DNA of 64,000 nucleotides from Bdellovibrionales bacterium (lineage in GTDB: Bacteria; Bdellovibrionota; Bdellovibrionia; Bdellovibrionales; UBA1609): contig DAIDIG010000001.1 of NCBI GenBank assembly GCA_027459485.1, positions 445,989 through 509,988 of the forward strand, given 5' to 3'. Both the position numbers and the translations under genes were made by a program. The notes beneath the pieces were generated by a model. It saw only the letters and a list, made by a program, of their open reading frames with translations, did no database searches and had not been told where the DNA came from. Positions 60,701 through 64,000 of this stretch are shown here, in pieces (position 1 is the first letter of the stretch; every line of letters begins with the position of its first letter).

Positions 60701-61273
60701 TTATTTGAAGCCGCTCACCGCAAAATAAACACCGACGCAGAAAAATGCAGCTGCGGCTACGCGATTTAAGATTTTTGGGTGAATCCATTTTTTAGTCTGT
60801 GTACCGATGATCACGGCGAGGCAGGTGACCGTCCATAACGATAGGGTGGCCGCTGTAAATATCGTGACGCCGCTGTGATAACGGGCTTGAAGTGATACCG
60901 TCGCTAACTGAGTAAGATCACCCCATTCGGCTATGAATATAACAATGAGCGACGACCCGACGACCCGCCAAAATGAATTTTTAGCTTCGAAGCTTTCAAG
61001 CTCTTTTTTTTCGTCGTGAGGGCGCCGAAGTGCTGCCCAGGCGAACCAAAAAAACAACAAGCCCGCGACAAGATGAATCCGTTTTTGCGGAAGGTAGGCG
61101 AACACGCTGCCGAACGCCACCGCGATAAAACTTTGGATCGTGAATGCGCAACATGCTCCCAAAATAATTGCCCAGGGGCGCCCTTTCGTTGCCATCAGCA
61201 GCGTGGCGAACGCGGTTTTGTCGGGGAGTTCGGCGATGAAAACTAAAACGTATGTGGAGATGAAGAGATTCAT
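60701..61273 (-). CDS. TMEM165/GDT1 (UPF0016) family transporter, MneA-like
   Basis: The 190-residue product has six helices with two ExGDxT-type motifs, AELPDKTAFATLLMA and IAEWGDLTQLATVSL, the hallmark of UPF0016 cation transporters (manganese exporters in bacteria, Mn/Ca in eukaryotes). The first copy reads ELPDKT rather than ExGDKT. The start codon is part of a 47-bp palindrome (61271-61317) which leaves no room for a ribosome site, implying direct control. Confidence 0.9.
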   Translation of the reverse strand: MNLFISTYVLVFIAELPDKTAFATLLMATKGRPWAIILGACCAFTIQSFIAVAFGSVFAYLPQKRIHLVAGLLFFWFAWAALRRPHDEKKELESFEAKNSFWRVVGSSLIVIFIAEWGDLTQLATVSLQARYHSGVTIFTAATLSLWTVTCLAVIIGTQTKKWIHPKILNRVAAAAFFCVGVYFAVSGFK

Positions 61274-61317
61274 TCTGATATCCGATATCTGATATCGTGA
61301 TATCTGATATCAGAATG
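61271..61317. promoter_or_regulatory. 47-bp palindrome with five GATATC copies overlapping a start codon
   Basis: Outer arms CATTCTGATATC and GATATCAGAATG (12 bp) are perfectly complementary, and GATATC occurs at 61277, 61284, 61291, 61299 and 61306. The left arm includes the ATG of the transporter gene (61271-61273). It could be a repressor operator or a hairpin that hides the start codon. Confidence 0.75.
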
Positions 61318-61321
61318 ATTC

Positions 61322-61397
61322 TGGCTCAGGCGGAGGGACTCGAACCCCCGACCAAGCGGTTAACAGCCGCTTGCTCTACCTACTGAGCTACGCCTGA
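61322..61397 (-). tRNA. tRNA-Asn (anticodon GTT)
   Basis: Minus-strand cloverleaf: acceptor TCAGGCG/CGCCTGA, discriminator G, D-arm GCTC/GAGC, anticodon stem AGCGG/CCGCT with loop CTGTTAA (GTT), T-arm with TTCGAGT, and encoded CCA at 61322-61324. It lies directly upstream of the palindrome and the transporter gene. Confidence 0.96.
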
Positions 61398-61462
61398 GTA
61401 GCAAAGACATTGAAGGTAGAAAATACTGAAATTGTTGTCAATATCTAGACCAGTCGCCATCA

Positions 61463-61618
61463 CTATTTACCCGATGAGGTGACGGAGGCTGAGATGCCGA
61501 TGGCGTTAAGAACATTTGGGTTAATCCCGCGATGCTTTATTACGAACATCGCGTAAAACGCCAAACACAACCCAAGAATTAGAAAATTCAGCTTGATGAT
61601 CCATCGGGCGGTGTCCAT
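61463..61618 (-). CDS. Small single-helix membrane protein (51 residues)
   Basis: ATG 61618 to TAG 61463 encodes a short protein with one hydrophobic helix (LNFLILGLCLAFYAMFVI) and a polar C-terminus. It starts 12 bases after the stop of the glycine-zipper lipoprotein gene and on the same strand, so it is likely co-transcribed. Codon use is normal. Function unknown. Confidence 0.5.
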   Translation of the reverse strand: MDTARWIIKLNFLILGLCLAFYAMFVIKHRGINPNVLNAIGISASVTSSGK

Positions 61619-61630
61619 TCTCATCGAAAA

Positions 61631-62071
61631 TCACTCCCAGCCGATGACGTCATAACCTTTGCGGCCCAAGCAATTCACGACATATTGTTGTTTGACCCGA
61701 TCGGGGGTCATTTTGTCTTGAGCGGCCACTCCGCCCGCACCCATCACGCCGCCGGCGACGCCGCCGACAGCGGCTCCGCCAAGGGTCGAATGTAAGTCGC
61801 CACCGCTCAGTAGGCCGATGGCGCCGCCAAGAATCGCGCCCATACCGGCCTCGCGCTTGGCCGCATTTTCTTCTCGTTGGGTCTTATACTGCTTCAAATA
61901 AGCATCGGCGTCGCTCAAGCATTTGTCGATATCCCGATTGGCCTGATCAGGGCCAACGGCCCTGTAGTGGGCATTTTGATCGACGATGGGGCGATAACTC
62001 GCGCAACCGATGAGCGACAGGACCGTTACGGCCAGTACAGACGTCATTAATTGCAAATTTCGTCGTTTCAT
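61631..62071 (-). CDS. Glycine-zipper lipoprotein
   Basis: The 146-residue product starts at ATG 62071. Signal peptide with lipobox (TVLSLIGCAS), then a helical segment with CLSDADAYLKQYKTQREENA, and a glycine-zipper (MGAILGGAIGLLSGGDL, GGAAVGGVAGGVMGAGG). Such lipoproteins are envelope proteins, often of unknown role. Fifteen bases separate its start from that of the epimerase gene on the other strand. Confidence 0.8.
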   Translation of the reverse strand: MKRRNLQLMTSVLAVTVLSLIGCASYRPIVDQNAHYRAVGPDQANRDIDKCLSDADAYLKQYKTQREENAAKREAGMGAILGGAIGLLSGGDLHSTLGGAAVGGVAGGVMGAGGVAAQDKMTPDRVKQQYVVNCLGRKGYDVIGWE

Positions 62072-62086
62072 ACTACGAGTGTAACC

Positions 62087-63088
62087 ATGGTTCAGCCGGG
62101 GGAGCAACGACAATTGAAATGGCTTGTCACGGGTGCCGCCGGCTTCATCGGTTATCATCTAGTCGATTGGCTTTTGCGGTCCGGGCATACTGTTTTTGGC
62201 GTAGATAATTTTATTACCGGCAAACGCGAGCGACTTGACGAACTCGTGCGCCGGCATTCGGCCGACGCGCTTAAAAATTTTGAATTTGTTGAAGGGGATC
62301 TTCAAGATTTCGATTTATGTCAGCGACTTTGCGATGGGACTGATGTGGTGCTGCATCATGCGGCCATCGGGTCCGTATCGCAATCCATCATCGATCCGCT
62401 GGCGACGCACCGAAATAACGTCGATACGTTCGTAAATATGCTAACAGCGGCGCGTGACGCGAAAGTTAAACGTTTTGTTTACGCTTCGAGCAGCGCTGTG
62501 TACGGCGACGATCCGTTTTTGCCGAAGTCAGAGGAGCGAATTGGGCGCCCGCTGTCACCTTATGCGACGACGAAGCAGGTGAATGAGCTTTACGCCGAGA
62601 CCTTTCGACGAAGTTACGGTCTTGAAGTTATCGGGCTGCGCTATTTCAATGTGTTTGGCCCATGGCAAGACCCCACCGGGCCGTACGCGGCGGTGATTCC
62701 GCTTTGGATAAACGCGTTTTTGAGAAATGAACCCGTGCAGTTTTTTGGGGATGGTTTACAGACGCGCGACTTCTGTTTCATTTCGAATGTCGTGTTAGCG
62801 AATGAACTCGCAGCGAAAGCGCCGAGATCGGCAACGGGTCACGTGTACAATATTGGCTGCGGGCAGGCGACATCGCTTCTCGACCTCTACGAAACTTTGC
62901 GGGCCGAGTTTGTGGCGTTGAAGCCGCAAGCTTCGTTGCAAAAACCTGTACACGAGGTCGCCAGAGCGGGTGATATTCTACATTCGGTCGCCGACATTAA
63001 ACTTGCCCGTCATTTGCTTGGGTACGAGCCGGGCGTTCTTCTGCGTGAAGGTCTGCGCCAAACGTTTGAATGGTTTGCGCACCGGTAG
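62087..63088 (+). CDS. NAD-dependent sugar-nucleotide epimerase/dehydratase (extended SDR)
   Basis: The 333-residue product has the NAD-binding motif VTGAAGFIGYHLVDWLL, the SSSAVYGD segment and the catalytic YxxxK in SPYATTKQVNE, with GLRYFNVFGPWQDPTGPYAA as in UDP-GlcNAc 4-epimerases of the WbpP/TviC type. The substrate is probably UDP-N-acetylglucosamine or UDP-glucose. ATG 62087 is chosen; the longer frame from 62051 adds residues without similarity. Confidence 0.9.
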   Translation: MVQPGEQRQLKWLVTGAAGFIGYHLVDWLLRSGHTVFGVDNFITGKRERLDELVRRHSADALKNFEFVEGDLQDFDLCQRLCDGTDVVLHHAAIGSVSQSIIDPLATHRNNVDTFVNMLTAARDAKVKRFVYASSSAVYGDDPFLPKSEERIGRPLSPYATTKQVNELYAETFRRSYGLEVIGLRYFNVFGPWQDPTGPYAAVIPLWINAFLRNEPVQFFGDGLQTRDFCFISNVVLANELAAKAPRSATGHVYNIGCGQATSLLDLYETLRAEFVALKPQASLQKPVHEVARAGDILHSVADIKLARHLLGYEPGVLLREGLRQTFEWFAHR

Positions 63089-63185
63089 AACTTTATTACA
63101 CGGCTAGCGGCGTATTCTTGCGCAGGGCCAAAAGCTTACGGTAATTCATTGTTCATCTGTTAAATTGAAAATTGGGGTAAGGGCG

Positions 63186-63929
63186 ATGATCCGAAATTGG
63201 ATACTTCTGTTTCTCACTGTGATTCCTTTCATAATTTTAACAGCGTCGGCTCAAGCTGATGTGGAATTCACGCCGAGTTTTTGTGCCGAACAACTACGCG
63301 ACTCGGCGGTTTTTGAAGGCGAGCAAATTCGCGGTGTGGCCATTTCGAAGATCATCCAAGCCTTGGATAAGTCGAACGAAGAGGCGAGATTTCGCTACGA
63401 AGGGGTCGTGTTCGGCCGCGACTCGTTTTTTCACGGCGCTGATGGTGATTACGTGGATTTCAGGCGGGCCTCATTTGCTACGGTTTTGCGGTTTTTTAAA
63501 GATGTAATAGCATTGGATGCAGGTCACTCTGAAATTACCATCACGGCGCTGGAGGCGGCTTTCATGCAAAAAATCGGAGCGCTCGTTTACGGGCGAACCG
63601 CTTTTGGGCTTTCTCGGATTTTGTCGCAATATAGGCGATCGAACCCTCCCATGCCGTTGAGTGTGGTTGAACGCCTGACCGTGGGTAAAAATGGCGCGCC
63701 CAATACGTTAAGCATGGATTTGCGGGATACTCCCGCAGAGGGAGTGAGGCGCTTCGTCGAACTGGCGGAGTCGGCGGATCCGTATGTCGTCGGTGAATAT
63801 GGGCCGGAAGTGAAACGATGGGTCGCTCGAGTGAACGAATTTTTTCTTGAAGCAAAAGAGCGCGATCGCGCATCTGTGGGCCCGGTGCCTGGATGGGCTA
63901 GCGCCAGTGCTCCGGCTGCTCATCCGTAA
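63186..63929 (+). CDS. Secreted hypothetical protein
   Basis: The product is about 247 residues with a signal peptide (WILLFLTVIPFIILTASAQA). The mature protein is mostly helical with no recognised domain. ATG 63186 follows GGTAAGGG; TTG 63165 is less likely. Its end overlaps the truncated gene on the opposite strand by ten bases. Confidence 0.72.
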   Translation: MIRNWILLFLTVIPFIILTASAQADVEFTPSFCAEQLRDSAVFEGEQIRGVAISKIIQALDKSNEEARFRYEGVVFGRDSFFHGADGDYVDFRRASFATVLRFFKDVIALDAGHSEITITALEAAFMQKIGALVYGRTAFGLSRILSQYRRSNPPMPLSVVERLTVGKNGAPNTLSMDLRDTPAEGVRRFVELAESADPYVVGEYGPEVKRWVARVNEFFLEAKERDRASVGPVPGWASASAPAAHP

Positions 63930-64000
63930 AAGTATTGCGCCGGATCGGCGTGTTTTAAGAAATCACTTGTTTTAAACAGCGGTTCAATTTTGCTCGCGAT
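63920..64000 (-). CDS. C-terminal end of a gene cut by the window edge
   Basis: On the minus strand the frame entering from the window edge reads IASKIEPLFKTSDFLKHADP, then AQYFYG and TGA at 63920-63922, a normal-looking protein end. Only 26 residues are visible, so no function can be given. Confidence 0.5.
   Translation of the reverse strand: MASKIEPLFKTSDFLKHADPAQYFYG

Overview
The window reads as a chromosomal segment of a Gram-negative bacterium with roughly balanced base composition. It carries many outer-membrane and lipoprotein genes, MltD, HtrA, a MoxR/Bat operon, SpoVG and DUF1844. That mix is compatible with the Bdellovibrionota or a related deltaproteobacterial-type lineage, but this is inferred from gene content alone. 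No rRNA and no CRISPR array were seen. There are two tRNAs, Gln-TTG and Asn-GTT, both on the minus strand.

Left chromosomal part (1-13133): a truncated secreted S53 (sedolisin) peptidase; a small cysteine-rich secreted protein; a YfcG/YghU-type glutathione transferase; then a probable sulfur-responsive locus. In that locus a YeiH-type exporter diverges from an ArsR repressor of the SqrR/BigR/YgaV persulfide-sensor type (Cys33 and Cys99, 66 residues apart), followed by TolC, an RND pump without an adaptor gene, and a DUF2892 protein. Three AATATATAAT elements at an exact 16-bp period lie between the divergent genes. Next come a strongly structured leader (9171-9362) and an 878-residue phosphoribosyltransferase / alpha-beta hydrolase / erythromycin-esterase fusion.

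Integrated element (about 13134-41365, 28.2 kb): the tRNA-Gln gene at 41358-41433 is separated from what looks like its own terminator (13103-13129). An 11-bp repeat, AATTGGATGGG, lies at both junctions, and ATGCTACC arm-type repeats lie just inside both ends. From left to right the element holds a tyrosine integrase, an excisionase-like gene, a ~125-bp nested inverted repeat (candidate oriT or control site), mobilisation genes without a recognisable relaxase, a compact type IV secretion set (VirD4, B10, B9-like, B6, B5, B4, B3, B2) interrupted by a toxin-antitoxin locus with a frameshifted toxin, and a defence island. The defence island has two methyltransferase subunits, a T5orf172/GIY-YIG-helicase fusion, a HEPN protein and a PD-(D/E)XK-like gene broken by an in-frame TGA. 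Cargo includes a Cas4/RecB-like nuclease, an NtrC-like regulator / secreted cupin / histidine kinase operon, and a small HD hydrolase of the (p)ppGpp-hydrolase type.

Right chromosomal part (41434-64000): spoVG, an HtrA protease with DUF1844, an FAD-like oxidoreductase, and an HtpX-like membrane protein that has lost its HExxH zinc motif. That gene diverges from a seven-gene MoxR-DUF58-BatABCD-type operon. Then follow MltD, an Mrp-type P-loop protein without the usual CxxC, RmuC, an ArsB/SLC13-type transporter, a TMEM165/GDT1-type transporter whose start codon lies inside a 47-bp palindrome, a glycine-zipper lipoprotein, and a sugar-nucleotide epimerase. The last full gene is a secreted protein of unknown role, and a minus-strand gene is cut by the window edge.
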